Of a stretch of DNA of 64,000 bases, positions 30,901 to 43,310 are shown in pieces. Source of the DNA: Escallonia rubra (lineage: Eukaryota; Streptophyta; Magnoliopsida; Escalloniales; Escalloniaceae); assembly GCA_033065855.1 (NCBI GenBank), contig JAVXUO010000298.1, forward strand, positions 1 to 64,000, given 5' to 3'. The notes under the pieces were generated by a model. That model worked only from the letters and a program-made list of their open reading frames with translations. It was not told the origin of the DNA and did no database searches. Each line of letters opens with the position of its first letter. Within the stretch, counting starts at the first letter, position 1. A program made the translations under genes and the position numbers.

Positions 30901-31842
30901 CATCTCATCTTGGATTCCATTGTTCATTGATATGTTTATTGATTGCTTATCGTAAAGCATTTTCAATTTTATTTACTCCTTCTTAATGTTGACATGAGTT
31001 AGTAACTTGGGAGCCATAAGGATGGTCTGTATTGTTGGCGTTATAAGGATGGTCTGTTGGATGAGTTTAACTAGTACCTAGATGGACTAGTCAGTGTACA
31101 TAAGCATATGTAAGCGTATCGAGCACTGCCGGGGTGGCTTTGCTTCTGTACTACTCATGTTCAACGTTTTCTATTTATGTTTATTGTACTTTAAGTGTTT
31201 AAAAAATGGTTATTTATAAGGGAACTGAGTTGATAATCCTCCCTATGTTTACATTGAAATGTTATGGGTTTCTTTGAAAATCCTTTTAAAATTGTCGTTT
31301 GATTGTATATAGAAAGATTGTTTGAATCGTTCTGTTCTCATTTTAAAAGTTTTTATTTGGCTTAAATATAAAATCGTCCGTATCGTTTTATTGTTTTTAA
31401 GTCTTTGATCGACCTTACTAGGCTCTCAAAAGCTCACTCTTCCTTGATTTTATTTCCGCATGTGATAGCCAACATTAGGTTGAGGTTCCCTATATGGATT
31501 AGTGTCAAGCAAGGAAAATGAGATCTTTAAACTTTAGCCTTGGTCATTGGAACCCCTGCGTGGGTTAATATTGGCATTTGAGATTTTCAGACTTAGATTT
31601 CATGTTATATCGATGATATTAGGACTGATTAATTGATGGTTTAGTTGATCCGAAAAGCTTGTGGTATTTTTTTGATGAGTTTAAGGATATCATATTTTAG
31701 TGTAAGTGATTGAGTGAGTGTTAACGTTCTGGAAATTTCGAGATGTTACATTTTAGTTGCTCTGTTTATACCGTTTTAGAACTATAGCGGTAATTCTTGT
31801 AGTTTGATGTTGGTCTAGGTCTCCCGTTTTGGAGGCATGACA
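27914..31842 (+). repeat. 5' LTR of the Ty3/gypsy element
   Basis: Begins TGTAACACCCCGATACTTTT and ends CATGACA directly before the PBS. It contains a hAT insertion (28278-28759), a TATA-like TATTTATACCCC near 28774, and a GTGTGTG-rich stretch at 28970-29810 that produces long antisense His/Thr-rich ORFs without coding value. Confidence 0.75.
28278..28759. mobile_element. Non-autonomous hAT element, 482 bp
   Basis: Flanked by a perfect 8-base duplication TTTTAGGG (28270-28277 and 28760-28767). Ends are CATGGGCGGA on the left and, in reverse, CAGGGGCGGA, the classic hAT terminus with one change. The AT-rich interior has no ORF. It lies inside the LTR, so it is younger than the retrotransposon. 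Confidence 0.8.
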
Positions 31843-31846
31843 GGGT

Positions 31847-31858
31847 TGGTATCAGAGC
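31847..31858 (+). other. Primer-binding site (initiator Met tRNA)
   Basis: TGGTATCAGAGC, complementary to the 3' end of initiator methionine tRNA, four bases after the LTR end. Confidence 0.9.
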
Positions 31859-31945
31859 TTACGTTTATGATTCTGTAGACTCATGTGACCCTAAGTTTAA
31901 AACGTTGCGAGTTAGAAGTGCAACTAGATTGGTGTTAGGAGTACT

Positions 31946-33051
31946 ATGCCTCCTGGATGCTCTAATCATAACACCAACGATCCTCCCGATCCACCAACGG
32001 TTGATGGAGTTGCTGAGGCTATTGTGCAAGAATTTTAGAATTTGGCGAACCTAATTGCCGGAGATAACGGGGTACCGCTACACCAAACCAAAATGACAAC
32101 AATAGGCAGAATGATAGTGTTAAAACTGAAGACCTGGATAAATTTAAGAAGTTAGTACCTGCTTTAAGGGGGCAACCCGATCCAGAAAAGGCTGAAGCAT
32201 GGGTGAATCAATATGAGAATGTGTTCGACCTTTAGGGCAACAGTGATGAACAAAAGGTGGCGTATGCAATTTTCATGCTAGAGGATGAAGCTGACCATTG
32301 GTGGAAGATGGTCAAGCGCACGCAGAGAATCAGCGCTAATCATCCCATGACTTGGGAATGATTTAAGGGTATTTTCTTTGAGAAATACTTTCCTCAAAAT
32401 ATAAGAGATCAGAATAAAGAAGAATTCTTGAAGCTAGTACAGAATGATATGACAGTAGGATATGAGGTGAAATTCACCTCATTGTCAAGGCATGCCCCGC
32501 ATCTGGTTGACACCGAGAATCGTAAAGCAAGGAGATTTGAGTAGGGATTAAAGAGAGGCATAAAAAATAGACTATTGGCTCTGAAGCTTCTGACTTATGC
32601 CAAGGTGGTTGAACAGGTTGAAATTCTAGAGACGAACTACGGGGAGTTTCTAAAAGAGTAGGAGGAACAAAGGCACAAAAGGGGTCGTACAGAAGCTTCA
32701 CGTAAGAACAAGAGTGGCAGTCAGAACAAGAGGAATGCAAATTTACAAGAAGGCATGCAATCGACTCGAATGGTTATGAAGGTTTTAGATATCTGCGGCG
32801 GGAATCATGGGGATAAGCCCTGCCATCATTTGGCAAACTCTTGCTTCAACTCCAGAAAGGTGGAACATTATGCTATGGAGTGCCCATATTCGAAGAAAGA
32901 GAGACAAGGGGAGAAGACTTACGAAGCTCAGGCTCAGGGTGGAACCAAGCCGTTCACGGGGAATCAGAGGCCAAGGGTACAAGACCGTGCTTTTGCTTTG
33001 ACTGCCAAGTATGCTATAACTTCTAATGACATGGTGGGAGGTACAATTTAG
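31946..33051 (+). pseudogene. Ty3/gypsy gag
   Basis: Starts MPPGCSNHNTNDPPDPPT at the first ATG after the PBS. The capsid part is clear: FKKLVPALRGQPDPEKAEAW, EDEADHWWKMVKR and FFEKYFPQNIRDQNKEEFL. The zinc knuckle reads CFNSRKVEHYAMEC, so the second Cys of CX2CX4HX4C is Ser. Several in-frame stops (for example after VQEF, VFDL and TWE) show it is dead. In life it forms the cytoplasmic particle. Confidence 0.85.
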
Positions 33052-34111
33052 ATTGATTCTTATTCATTTCATGCACTATTCGACCCTTGATCCACGTATT
33101 CGTTTATAACCTCTTCTCTTGCGACTAAGTTCAGTTCCAACCCACGCCCTTTAGAATTTGATTTGATGATTGATACCCCGGTGAGAAAATATATCTTAGT
33201 ATCTTCAGTGTACACCTTATTTGGTACACATTGAGGGTTGTGTGTTACCTGCAAACCTTATAGCTAGGGATATCGGGATTTTAATGTCATTCATGGTATG
33301 GACTGGTTGACTACCTATCATGAATGCCTCGTTGGATTGCTATGCCAAAGAAGTACATTTTCAGATTCCCGGTCAATCTAAGTTCAAGTTTAACGGCTCC
33401 ACTTCCATTACTTTGTCTTGCCTTATATCTGCCTTACGGGCTAGACATTTGCTTTGGAAGGGGTGTCAAGGATATTTAGCTCACATTGTGGATACTCGTA
33501 TAGATGTTCAGAACTTATCCAATATTCCCGTCGTTAGCAAATTTTTCAAAATGTTTTCGAAAAAACTCTATGGTCTTCCTCCAGATCGTGAAATCGAGTT
33601 TCTTATAGATCTTATACGAGGAGCTACTCCAATTTCTAAGATTCCCTACCGTATAGCCCCGCCCAAGCTCAAAGAACTTAAAGTGCAACTCCAAGAATTA
33701 CTTGAGAAAGGCTTCATTCGCCCAAGCGTCTCTCCTTGGGGCGCTCCCATTTTATTTGTAAAGAAGAAGGACGGAACGATGAGATTTTGCATTGACTATA
33801 GCGACTTGAACTGTATCACAATTCGTAATACGGACCCTTTGCCACGGATAGACGATTTGTTTGACCAACTTCAGGGAGCTAAATACTTCTCCAAAATTGA
33901 TTTGAGATCAGGTTACCACCAATTGAAGATTAGGGGGAAGATATATCCAAGACTGTTTTCCGCACGAGGTATGGACACTATGAGTTTGTAGTAAGGCCCT
34001 TTGGGTTGACTAATGTACCTACAACTTTTATGTATTTAATGCAACGGGTATTCAAGCGATACTTGAACCAATTCGTCATAATATTCATTAATGACATTTT
34101 GATTAAACCAA
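33052..34111 (+). pseudogene. Ty3/gypsy protease and partial reverse transcriptase
   Basis: The protease active site D-[ST]-G is ruined (FDP then stop before STYSFIT, ~33080). The RT part is better kept: [57 protein letters not shown] and [16 protein letters not shown] (33640-33930). After a frame change it reads [18 protein letters not shown]. The catalytic [YF]xDD box reads FINDIL (~34085), with the first Asp changed to Asn. Homology stops at ~34111. Confidence 0.9.
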
Positions 34112-34371
34112 TGTAGCTTTCGCCAAGCAGCTACAGTTACCGTTGATTTAGTTCTAATGGCATTCAGAGCACTGTGTACAGTGAATTTACCACTAGGATG
34201 CAAATCCCAATTCACTTGATCTGGTAGGGTTGTTGAAGGCAGAGCTAGTACAGTAATAAAATTATTCATCTCCCTTAGAGCATGACATCTACTCGAGGGT
34301 AATCTCTAACTGGACTCTTCATAATATCAGCTACTTTGGCTTCCATTGTCAAACTAGAGTCATACAATATT
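34112..34371 (-). pseudogene. LINE fragment (RT-to-zf-RVT linker), antisense
   Basis: The minus strand reads MEAKVADIMKSPVRDYPRVD, then FITVLALPSTTLPDQVNWDL and HPSGKFTVHSALNAI..WRKLHW. This is the same region as DQVKWMLSSNGEFTIKSAW in the LINE at 24530. It abuts the Ty3 RT on the left and a CACTA terminus on the right. It is a truncated scrap. Confidence 0.75.
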
Positions 34372-36630
34372 TACTTCAAGAAAAAGGCTATTTAGCGATG
34401 GAGTTTTAGCGTCGGAGACATATCCGTCGCTAAATGCCCATTTCAGCGACGAAATCTACCGTCGGTCAAAATCCGTCGCTAAAAACTTTTACCAACGGTT
34501 TTAACCGTTGATATAAACAATTATTGATGGAGTTTTAGCGACAGCTATCCCGCCGCTAAAAGATTTTAAAAAAATTCCTATTTTGTGCCACCTTTCTAAA
34601 TTTTGTAAAAACTCTTTAGCGATGGATTGTTTCTATCGCTAAAAATTCTATTGCTAAAACAAAGATTTAGCAACAGAATATACTGTTGCTATAGTATCCA
34701 TCGCTAAAAATTTTTACTTTAAGCAACCAACTTTTAGCAATGAAATCTTCACCGTCGCTAAAAGTCCTGATATAAATACCCAATTTCCTTTCTTTCCTCT
34801 TTCCTCATTTTTCTATCTCTTTCTCTCCCCTCAACAGCAGTTTTTCTTCCCCCGGTAACCCCCCCTCCCCCACCACCAACCCCCCCACCCCCCACGACGT
34901 CGTGCGCCTCCACAGCTCGTGTGGCCCTCCACTGCCATGCCACCACCGTCGCCGCCACCACACCACCTCTGCCGCTGGTACGTCCATCTTACCCTAATTA
35001 TTTTTTAATGTATGTGGTTTAATGCATATGAGTTTGAATTAATATAATGTGGTTAATTATTTTGAGTTTGAGTTTTACCCTAATTGTGGTTAATTTGAAT
35101 TTGTAGTAACGTGTAGTGTAATTTTACTCTAATTGTATGTTGTTGCATGTTGTAACTTTAATTAACATTACTAAACTTGAACTAACCGTAATTAGCTCTA
35201 ATTGAGCCTAGATAACTCTTAATTAAACTCTAATTAAAGCTTAAAACTCAATTAACCCTAAAGAACTCAATTAGCCCTAATTAGCCTAACGACCCTAATT
35301 AAACCTGATAAACCCTAACTAAACCCTAATTAACCCTAGTTAACCCAATTAGAGTTAATTAGGATTAACCTCGATAAACCCTAGCTAAACCCTAATTAAA
35401 TCCTATTTACACTAATTAACCCTAATTGAACTTGATTAACCCTAATTAGCCCCGATATAAATTAAAACTAAACCCTAATTAAACCTAGTGAACTCCTAAT
35501 TAATTAAACCTTAATTAATAGTAATTAACCATACTTAAGCCCGATTAATCCCAAGTAGCCGTACTTAGCCCTAAGTAACCTAATTAACCCTAAGGAATTA
35601 ACCATAGTTAACCCTAATTAACCCTAAGGAACTCCTAATTAACCCTAGTTAAACCTAATTTAATCCTTAACACATCTTGAAGTAACGCTAATTAACCCCA
35701 ATTAAACCTAATTAATCTAATTAAACCCTAATTACAGGTGACACAATGTCACAATCATAGGTCTCAATTAAACCTTAGCTAACGCTAATAAGCCTATATA
35801 CAACTCTAACCCTAACTAAACTGTAAACCCCATCAGAACCGCAGGTGACATGGTACCACCTTCACGAATGAACTCCATATTCCACTGAGAAACGTGAGTC
35901 GACTGCCCACATTAGGAATATTCATTGTTATTTTGTGGTGTCCATTGACAACGAGTTAGTTACAACTCGCTGTCAATGAATCCTAAAGTGCATCGTTTTA
36001 GTTATGGCATGTTCTTGCAAATTAACCTAATGATTCCATTTTTTCAGAAATTTTGAAGTTTCAAAAATATGGTTGCATATGTTACCAATTTTTAAGGGCA
36101 TGCATGCATAAAAACCCTTAGTTCCCGTTCAAAGATACTCATTACAAAATAATGCTTTGTAATGAGCCTTTGGATGTCCAGTTTGGACAATTTGGAAAAG
36201 TTTAGTGTTTATAAAACAGTCTATCGACTCATGCTCGGTGTTTTATGTCGTGAATATTTGATACACGTTCTCCAGTATTTCTCCGGGTGCATACAGATCT
36301 GGTGTTCTAACATCCATTAATTCTTGCAAGAGAAAGATTAGATGGATGCTAGAACACCTAATCGATGTCGTGTACTTGGAGAAATACAGGGAGGTGCTGC
36401 CGATTTTCCGCGAACATAAGACTAAGCAAGAGCTGGTAAATGTTTTATAAACACGTGCTTTTCTAAATGGGATAGGATCACTACCTATTAGAGAATGGAG
36501 TGGGTATATATAGACATGTTCTCACATGCATGCATTCATTTTCATATCGACCCTGCCTATTCGAGTTTGAGTCGCCTGAGCAGTAGGCTTTTTTTTGCCT
36601 ACATTGGCAAAAATTACTATAAAATCCCAA
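34372..36630 (+). mobile_element. Partial CACTA element with telomere-like array
   Basis: A degenerate start TACTTCAAGAAAAAGG at 34372 is followed by subterminal motifs (GCGACGAAATC, CCGTCGCTAAAA) to ~34765. Next come a TATA-like GATATAAATACCC at 34767 and a pyrimidine-rich leader (TCTCTTTCTCTCCCCTCAAC), then the array, then a short coding piece FFAYIGKNYYK (36590-36625). This order, reversed, is that of the complete CACTA at 11083-17621, whose transposase has FFAYIGKNYPRWL. No right end was found; it breaks near 36630. Confidence 0.7.
35160..35850. repeat. CCCTAA-like array inside CACTA
   Basis: Irregular tandem sequence of CCCTAATTAACCCTAATTAA variants, without the regular 160-base unit seen at 13600-14790. 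It occupies the same place between promoter leader and transposase coding sequence. Confidence 0.85.
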
Positions 36631-36686
36631 CTGAGCCAGCTATCGAAAATGTTTTTGATTGGATGGACTTCATGGAATAGGAGGGA

Positions 36687-36995
36687 ATGACAACATGCTT
36701 CAATGATATGCATATCTTGGTGCTTATTTGCGAAATGGATGACCAGATTGAGAACCCAGCAAGCCAAATGACTCTAGCAAAAGGCAATGCATTAAATTGG
36801 ATGATTGAGTACGAACTGCAATCTATAGGAGAGATTACCAAAGGTCGCCCTACTGCCAAAGGTGCTCTCGAACCAGAAGAATTGAATGCTTATGTCACTC
36901 TCGACAATTTAAATTTGCTCACTTATTATCGTTTCCCAGTTTATTGGATTGACAATGTGATGATTGATTTGATTACTCCTTGGCTGCTGATATAG
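36687..36995 (+). other. Unidentified open reading frame
   Basis: A 102-codon frame including GRPTAKGALEPEELNAYVTL and YYRFPVYWIDNVMIDLI. Composition is protein-like and no repeats are present, but I do not recognise a family. It lies between a broken CACTA and a Ty3 pol region and could be a captured or decayed piece. Confidence 0.3.
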
Positions 36996-37189
36996 GTTAT
37001 GATGAATTAATCAATATGGTTAATGATGAGTCATAACTAATGAACCTAAAAGAAAAACATATTTAAAAAAATGATGAAATAAATAGAAAATTGAGGATCT
37101 AATCGTGTCAAGCCAGTGTTGGAAGAAGAAACCAAAGTCAACCAAAAATGTAAAAAAAATCAAAACATGGGCTAGCCTAGATGAGAGAG

Positions 37190-37253
37190 AGGGGATGAGG
37201 ATGAGGATGAGGATGAGGAGGAGAAGAAGAAGAAGAAAAAGAAGAAATCACTG
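37190..37253. repeat. Purine microsatellite
   Basis: GATGAG then AGAAGA repeats. The Arg/Met-rich ORF across it is an artefact. Confidence 0.85.
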
Positions 37254-37254
37254 C

Positions 37255-40240
37255 ATTTTATATGAAATTCATAGATGTATTCTCTTGGTCATACAATGAC
37301 ATGCATGAAATAGACCCATCGATTGTGGAACACCACCTACCTAACTTTCTCGAAGCCAAACCCGTCAAATAAAAGCTCTGTAAGTTAAGACTGTGGTGGT
37401 CCGTTAAGGTTAGGGAGGAAGTCATGAAGTTACTCCACATTAGATTCATCATTGTGATTGAGTACCCTACCTGGCTAGTCAATATTATACAAATTCCTCA
37501 GCCTACCAATCAAGTTAAAATGTGTTTAGACTACCGAGACCTTAACTGAGCTTCCCCTAAGGACGGTTTTCCTCTACCCAAGGTTAGGTTTATCCCAACA
37601 AATTAACTTTTTACCTTAGTATTAGTTGTTCTAAGTGACATTGTAAGATCTTTAGTGACGATTATTGTGAGCATTATCATCTAGGACCTTCAGCAACATT
37701 TTCGAAATGATCGTAAGTTGCATGATCATAGATAACACTGCAGAGCACTAATTAGTGTCTTTCATAGATTTCTTTGCAAGGTACAAACAAATGAAGATGG
37801 CTTCTGACGATCACGAGAAGACATCTTTCACCACCCTATGGGGCACCTTTTGTTACACAATAATGCCTTTTCGGTTTAAGAAACAAAAGGGCTACATATC
37901 AGCGAGCCGCTACGACCTCTTTTCACGATATGATTCACAAGGAGGTAGAAGTGTATGTGGATGATAGCACCATCAAGTTTAGGGAGCGAGAAGATCATTG
38001 TAGAGTCCTGGGGAAGTATTTTGAAAAGTTAAAGCAGTATAATGTGAGACTTAACTTGCAGAAATATGTGTTCGGGGTTACAGCCTGAAAATTGTTAGGT
38101 TTCATTGTGAGGAAACGAAAAATAAAGATTGATCTGCTAAGATCAAAACCATCATTGAGATGCCCCCACCATAAAGTGAAAAGGAAATTAGAGGATTCTT
38201 GGGTAGAATCTAGTACATTAGTGGGTTCATATCCTAACTGACCAAAGAGTGGAACCCCTTATGCCAAGAAGCCTTAAAACATAATCAAACAATACCTCAG
38301 TTACCCATAAGTCTTGAGCCCTCGGATACGTGATAATCCATTATTGTTATACCTAACAGTAACCAATACTGCAACTAGAGCCATTTTATCCCAACATTTG
38401 TAGTATTTCTTTGTTGAAAGAGTCATTTACTACTTCAACAAGAAATGGACCCAAGGAGATGTGACTATCCAGCCCTGGAAAAGACGTGTCCATCTCTGGT
38501 TTAGGTAGCACAGTGATTGAGGCATTATGTTTTGGCTCATCCTATCTGATTATTGGCCTTGATGGATCCCATGAAATACATGTTCAACAAACCAATCATA
38601 ACCGCATAACCAAGTGGCTTTGTTGATCTTCGAGTTTGACATCACCTATGTCACCCAAAAGTCTGTAAAAGGAAAGGTTGTAGCCGACCTATTATTCAAT
38701 TTTCCAACATATAGTACCAGTAGATGGAAGGCAAAATTCCTCGATAAACGACTTTGTGTCATGGAATTTGATATGTGGTGGCAATTGTATTTCGACTAAG
38801 CAGAAAATAGTAAGGGATTTGGAGTAGGGGTTACAGTTAATCTCACCGGACAGAGCACGTTCACCCATAGCCATCAAGCTGAATTTCTACTGTACTAAAA
38901 ACACCGTCGAATATGAAGCTTGTACTATCAATTTTGAGATGGCTCAAACCCTAAGAGTTAAAAGTTAACGGCACATGGAGATTTAGCACAGATCATGTAC
39001 CAAATTCAAGAGTGGAATGTGGAGAATCAGGGATAAATGTCTACAGACATACCACGTTCTTTTGGAGAAGATTGTAGAAGACATGGAATTCCATTACCTA
39101 CCCTGGCTTAAGAATAATTTCATCGATGCCTTAGCCACATTTGTGTCAATGGTAGATATAATCAAAGGATAGACGGTGGAGACATTCGTGATACAGAAAA
39201 ATGATTTACCAGCCTATTGCTTCCTGATACCACCTGTAGAGGAAGACGGTGTAGCCAAACCTTGGTACACTGATGTGCAAAACCTTATCCGGATGACAAA
39301 TGCCCTGATTGATGTTCCGCGATGAATCGTGTATATTTGAGAAGGGGGCAGGCAGCACAGCTCATCATGTGCGGTCGACGGTAATATAAGAGGCACTGAT
39401 GAAGAATACCAATTACGTATGACCGAAAGAGAAAGCAATCTGATCATGGAGGATATACATGGAAGAGGTGTGGACCGAACATGAACGGCCAAATGTTAAC
39501 GAAGAAGATTCTTCGACAAGGACATCATTGGATTACAATGGAGCATGATTGTGTCGATGACGTAAGAAGGTGTCAAGTGTATGCCGACCTTCAACATCTC
39601 CCTCCTCGAGAATTATATAACCTGGCATCCCCGTGGCGTTTTTCAGTTTGGGGAATAGAAGTGGCAGGGAAAATTCATCTCAAATCCTATAATGGACATG
39701 ACTTTATCCAAATAGCCATAAACTATTTCACGAATAAAAACTACTTCATATGCAGTACTCAATGCCAAGAAAATGGCCCAATTCATTCGTATGAACATCA
39801 TTTGTCTGTACAAAGAGCCCCAAGAGTTGATCTCAGACAATGGGTTACATTTCGAATGAGAAGTGGCAGACCTAGCCGAGGAGTATGGCACCATTCGACA
39901 TCGCTCGTCACTGTACCATTCGCACACCAACGGTGCTGTTGAAGCCGTCGATAAAAAATATTAAGAACATGCAGAGTAAGATGATGGATTGCTATAAGAG
40001 TTCACCAGATAAACTTTAGTATGCCCTTTGGGGCTGTAAAAAGTCAGTGACAACCTCAACCAGAGCTATCCTCTATTTGCTAGTTTACACCATGGAGCCC
40101 GTACTCCCAGCAGAGTTGGAAGTGAATTCTCTGAGGGAATTATTGGAAAATCAAGTGGCTGAAAAAGATAATGTTGGTTGTGTTCGTTGGATTTTTCTAT
40201 GGGACATTATAGACATGTTGCAACCTTCTGGGAAATAGAT
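37255..40240 (+). pseudogene. Ty3/gypsy pol (Tat-like), decayed
   Basis: Fragments of a second, different Ty3/gypsy polyprotein on the plus strand. RT: FIDVFSWSYNDMHEIDPSIV and EHHLPNF (37263-), VKMCLDYRDLN (~37520), FTTLWGTFCYTIMPFRFK (37829), the catalytic VYVDD box intact at 37951-37965, KYFEKLKQYNVRLNLQK, and EIRGFLGRI (~38190). RNase H: the DPMKYMFNKPIIT and FDITYVTQKSVKGKVVADLL region (38560-38700). Integrase: ADLQHLPPRELYNLASPWRF and SVWGIEVAGKIH (39590-39680), where the catalytic Asp is Glu, and MEPVLPAELEVNSLRELLEN (40092-). Many stops and frameshifts; no gag, LTR or PBS was found. Confidence 0.85.
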
Positions 40241-41084
40241 GATGCTAAACCTTTTGCTATCTTTTACCAATAATCTCTAACCGGAAAGATAATGTCACAC
40301 TCCCTGCTATGCTTAATAACTCACTCTTACCAAGAACTTGTAAAGGACTTGTTCTTTTGGTATCTTTTTTATACCTTTTTGCTAAATTTTCTTATGGTCC
40401 TTAACAGCTTAGTATTTTCATTTTTATTGACATAAAGTAGTTAAGGAAACTTCATCACAGTCAACTGGATCACACACTAATATTGCTTGATTATGTCCCA
40501 GGTTAATGTGGAGGCAAATACAAATAGATCAAGCAATGGCAGCGATTGATGTTAGAAATTGTGTAGTGTTTCATCTTTTGAACGGCTATATATGTAGGAC
40601 TTGCTATAGAAAAAATGTTTCTAGTAAAATGAATTCTAGTTAACATAAACTGATGGCTCAAACTTTTATTATGTGGGAGGCTCTTACAAGCTTTGTGTTC
40701 AGCCTCCCTCCCTTTTGTTTGTAGCTATACGATGTATGTGCAATGACTTTTTAAAGTATACGGGTTTGATATTTTTATAGTTTTTTAAGTAAGTACAAAC
40801 AAATTGCATATCTTTTACAGTGGTCAATGTACAGTTCCATAAATGTCATATTATGTAAAGAAAAAGTAAATCAATTATCCTAAAATTGATATAGCAGCGC
40901 TCACCGTGCTACGATACTTGCGTTTATATGGCTGCTGCTATAGAAGAGCTGAAAGGAGAACTTTTGAAAAGAAAATATGACTATAATAGTCGTATTCGCG
41001 TTCATTGATCATTCCTTGTCCACTTTTAAGAGGTGTTTGTTTGGAAGCTATGTTTGCTAAAGATAATCATGTATATTTGTTCAT
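40241..41084. other. No gene recognised
   Basis: AT-rich sequence downstream of the Ty3 pol. No LTR end, polypurine tract or coding frame was identified with confidence. Confidence 0.5.
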
Positions 41085-41570
41085 ACCCAACAATACGTTG
41101 AATTTATCAAGATAGTGACTTCAACGCAATTGAGTAGGCAAAACATGAGGCATGTTGAAGATAATAACATTTATTACAACCAGCGTTCATCTCAGGCAGC
41201 TTTGACTACTGTTGGTTGTGTCATAGTACAATGCTTTATTTTTGTATTTCCTATAGTTTTATATATCAAAAGTGAAGTACTTGCTCCGAACTTGAAATGA
41301 AGGTGGAAAAGGTTAAGATAAACTCTGGTTTTGTTGTGGTTAGACAATCTGGACACGATCCTAAAGTAGAGGAAGCGAAGGGTTTCTGCCTACTGAACAA
41401 CGCAATAGTTGCTGCAAAGATTTTCAAAATTGGCAATCAACAGCTAAACTTCTTACTTGTTATGACCATCATGAAATGACGGCCAAATCCTATTTTGACC
41501 ATACTTCTAATAGATTTTTGCTGGCAAGACGGTCACTTCTATTATCTATATGTAACCTTCACTCACTTTC
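41085..41570 (+). pseudogene. Class II histone deacetylase fragment, N-terminal catalytic part
   Basis: Two exons. The first (to ~41226) reads IYYNQRSSQAALTTVGCVI, like the deacetylase segment IYFNxxSxxAAxLAAGSVV. A ~75-base intron with GT (41227) and AG (41300-41301) follows. The second reads VEKVKINSGFVVVRQSGHD, then PKVEEAKGFCLLNNAIVAAK, matching GFAIVRPPGHHAExDEAMGFCLFNNVAVAA. The second active-site His of GHH is Asp. It continues into DHHEMTAKSYFDHTSNRF after a frame change. Deacetylases of this class act on lysines of histones and other proteins in nucleus and cytoplasm. This copy has lost catalytic residues. Its downstream part is the same segment duplicated at 8425-9007. Confidence 0.65.
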
Positions 41571-41990
41571 TCTTCCCCTTCTTGTCTTCCATTTTTTTGG
41601 TGATAAGAACTGATAAACCAACCACTACCTACTTGACAGTTTGTTTCCAAATCTCAAGGTCACTATGCAATTTCATCGGCCATTGAAAGGACTTCATTGT
41701 AACACCTTGTTTTCTTCATCTTGTCACTTAGTAAGCTTTGAATGTAACAAATGATCTTTCAAGTTATATAAAGGCCTATACCTATTAAATTGATGGCGAA
41801 GATTAGTTACATACCGACATTTGTGATTGTTTATTTAAATAGATACAAAAATATCTACATATATATGCACTTGTTAGCACTATTTACTTCCATTTACAAA
41901 ATCTAGCTTAACCGGGATCTTTTTCTACAATGGTAGTCTATGTATAGCACTTATCATACAGAAATAGTTAATGCACGACTTACAAATAGG
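41421..41990 (+). repeat. Second copy of the segment at 8425-9007
   Basis: The copy begins inside the deacetylase exon and runs into non-coding sequence ending at CGACTTACAAATAGG. It marks the insertion point of the CACTA fragment that cuts the first copy after ACTTACGAAC. Confidence 0.85.
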
Positions 41991-42236
41991 TTGTCATGTT
42001 TTGATAAACATTGCTAGGAATTATTATTTTGTATCAATTACCAAGGCTCTTGACTCAGGATTTCTGTCTTGAAGTCAGCGACTTGATCCTCATTTTGGTA
42101 ATATTATCCAAACGGAGGAATTACAATCTGTCCAAGACCAATTACAATGCATGGCAAAAGTTGGATAAAGAAAGGCTTAGTTTAATTGATTGGACGGTCA
42201 GAACTTAAAGTGCAATGTGTGATATATGCTACTTGA

Positions 42237-42548
42237 GATTCTAAGAGGAAGATCTTTTAGAAGAGTGACCAGACCCTAAATAGTCTGCTTTGGAAGAAAG
42301 TTTCACAGCCTTCCTTTTTATTGGAAAACAATGCACACTTTTTTTTTTCAAAGTTATATATGCATCATTAGCAACTAATTGTTACAAAGTTAAAATGTTT
42401 TTATTTTTTTTTCACCAAGGGGAAGATCTCTTAGAAGAGTGAGCAGACCCTAAATATTCTGCTTTGGAAGAAAGTTTCATAACCTTCCTTTTTATTGGAC
42501 AACAACGCACACCCTTATATATGAGTGTGTTTGTGTGTGTGTGTATGT

Positions 42549-42580
<32 letters not shown>

Positions 42581-42690
42581 CTATATATGTATGTATGTAT
42601 ATATATATATATGTATGTATGTATGTATGCATCATTAGCAACTAATTGTTACAAAGTTAAAATGTGTGTTTGCACCAAGGGCTAGAAATG
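42237..42690. repeat. Tandem duplication expanded by microsatellites
   Basis: A block with GGAAGATCT(T/C)TTAGAAGAGTGA, CTGCTTTGGAAGAAAGTTTCA and CATCATTAGCAACTAATTGT occurs at 42247-42400 and again at 42420-42665. The second copy is stretched by GT, CA, TA and TATG repeats (42520-42628). Confidence 0.85.
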
Positions 42691-43090
42691 AATATCTTCT
42701 TCGGGCAAAATTGGGTTTGAGTGTGTATCCACCTTCCGAGGTATTGTGCAGGCAGGCTTTTGAGCAAGGTTTCTAGTTCATGTTGGCTTTATTTTGATTT
42801 TTTTGGTAGAAAGGCTTTATTTTGATGAAACTTGTAATTTTGTGTTTGAATTTATATGATGTCATCTCTATTATATTTAGTGAATATCTAATTTTGGTAG
42901 TTGGATATTGAATATTAGTTGGTGGTTCATGACTTAAATCTTATTTGTATAACTTGATACTTGGCAAAGAATGAAAGCTAGCCCAATTATTGATTACGGT
43001 TATTGTGAATGGATTGGTTGGTTAGGGTTAAATATGAATGGATTGGTTATTTCAGTTGTTCTTGTGAATTGAATTACGGGAAGCATGTTT
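42690..43090. mobile_element. Relic related to the interior of the 61428-63606 CACTA
   Basis: Shares diverged blocks with 62820-63170: TTTTGATGAAACTTGT, ATTATATTTAGT, CATG(A/G)TG..ATGACTTAAATCTT, AAAGAATGAA and GGAA(G/A)CA(T/A)GTTT. No termini remain here. Confidence 0.5.
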
Positions 43091-43094
43091 AAAT

Positions 43095-43310
43095 TTGTGG
43101 GGGAGCTGGGGCGGCGGATTAGGAGGAAGAAATAGCGAAATAGGGTGGGAAGAAAGAGGGGCAGTGGCGGCATGGGGGGAGGGAGGGGGCAGCAGTGAGG
43201 GTGGAGGGATGGAGGGTGGAGGCGACGATAGAGTGAAGGAGGGTGGGGGCGGCAGTGCCAGCGGGTTAGGGTGGAGGGAGGCGGGAGGCGGGTTATTAGG
43301 ACAGCTGCTT
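43095..43310. repeat. G-rich purine tract
   Basis: Irregular GGAGG/GGGCGGC sequence that yields apparent Gly- and Pro-rich ORFs on both strands. On the minus strand it resembles the pyrimidine-rich leader of the CACTA elements at 34800 and 61770. I do not regard it as coding. Confidence 0.6.

Larger units (their letters stand above)
27914..34111 (+). mobile_element. Ty3/gypsy retrotransposon, 3'-truncated
   Basis: A long 5' LTR (27914-31842, 3.9 kb, TGTAACACCCC ... GGAGGCATGACA) is followed by a primer-binding site, gag, protease and part of reverse transcriptase. It is then broken at ~34111 by a LINE scrap. RNase H, integrase and the 3' LTR are missing. Long LTR, TGTAACACCCCG start and PBS fit the chromovirus/Tekay type, inferred from structure. 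It inserted into the older LTR at 25417-27913. Confidence 0.85.
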
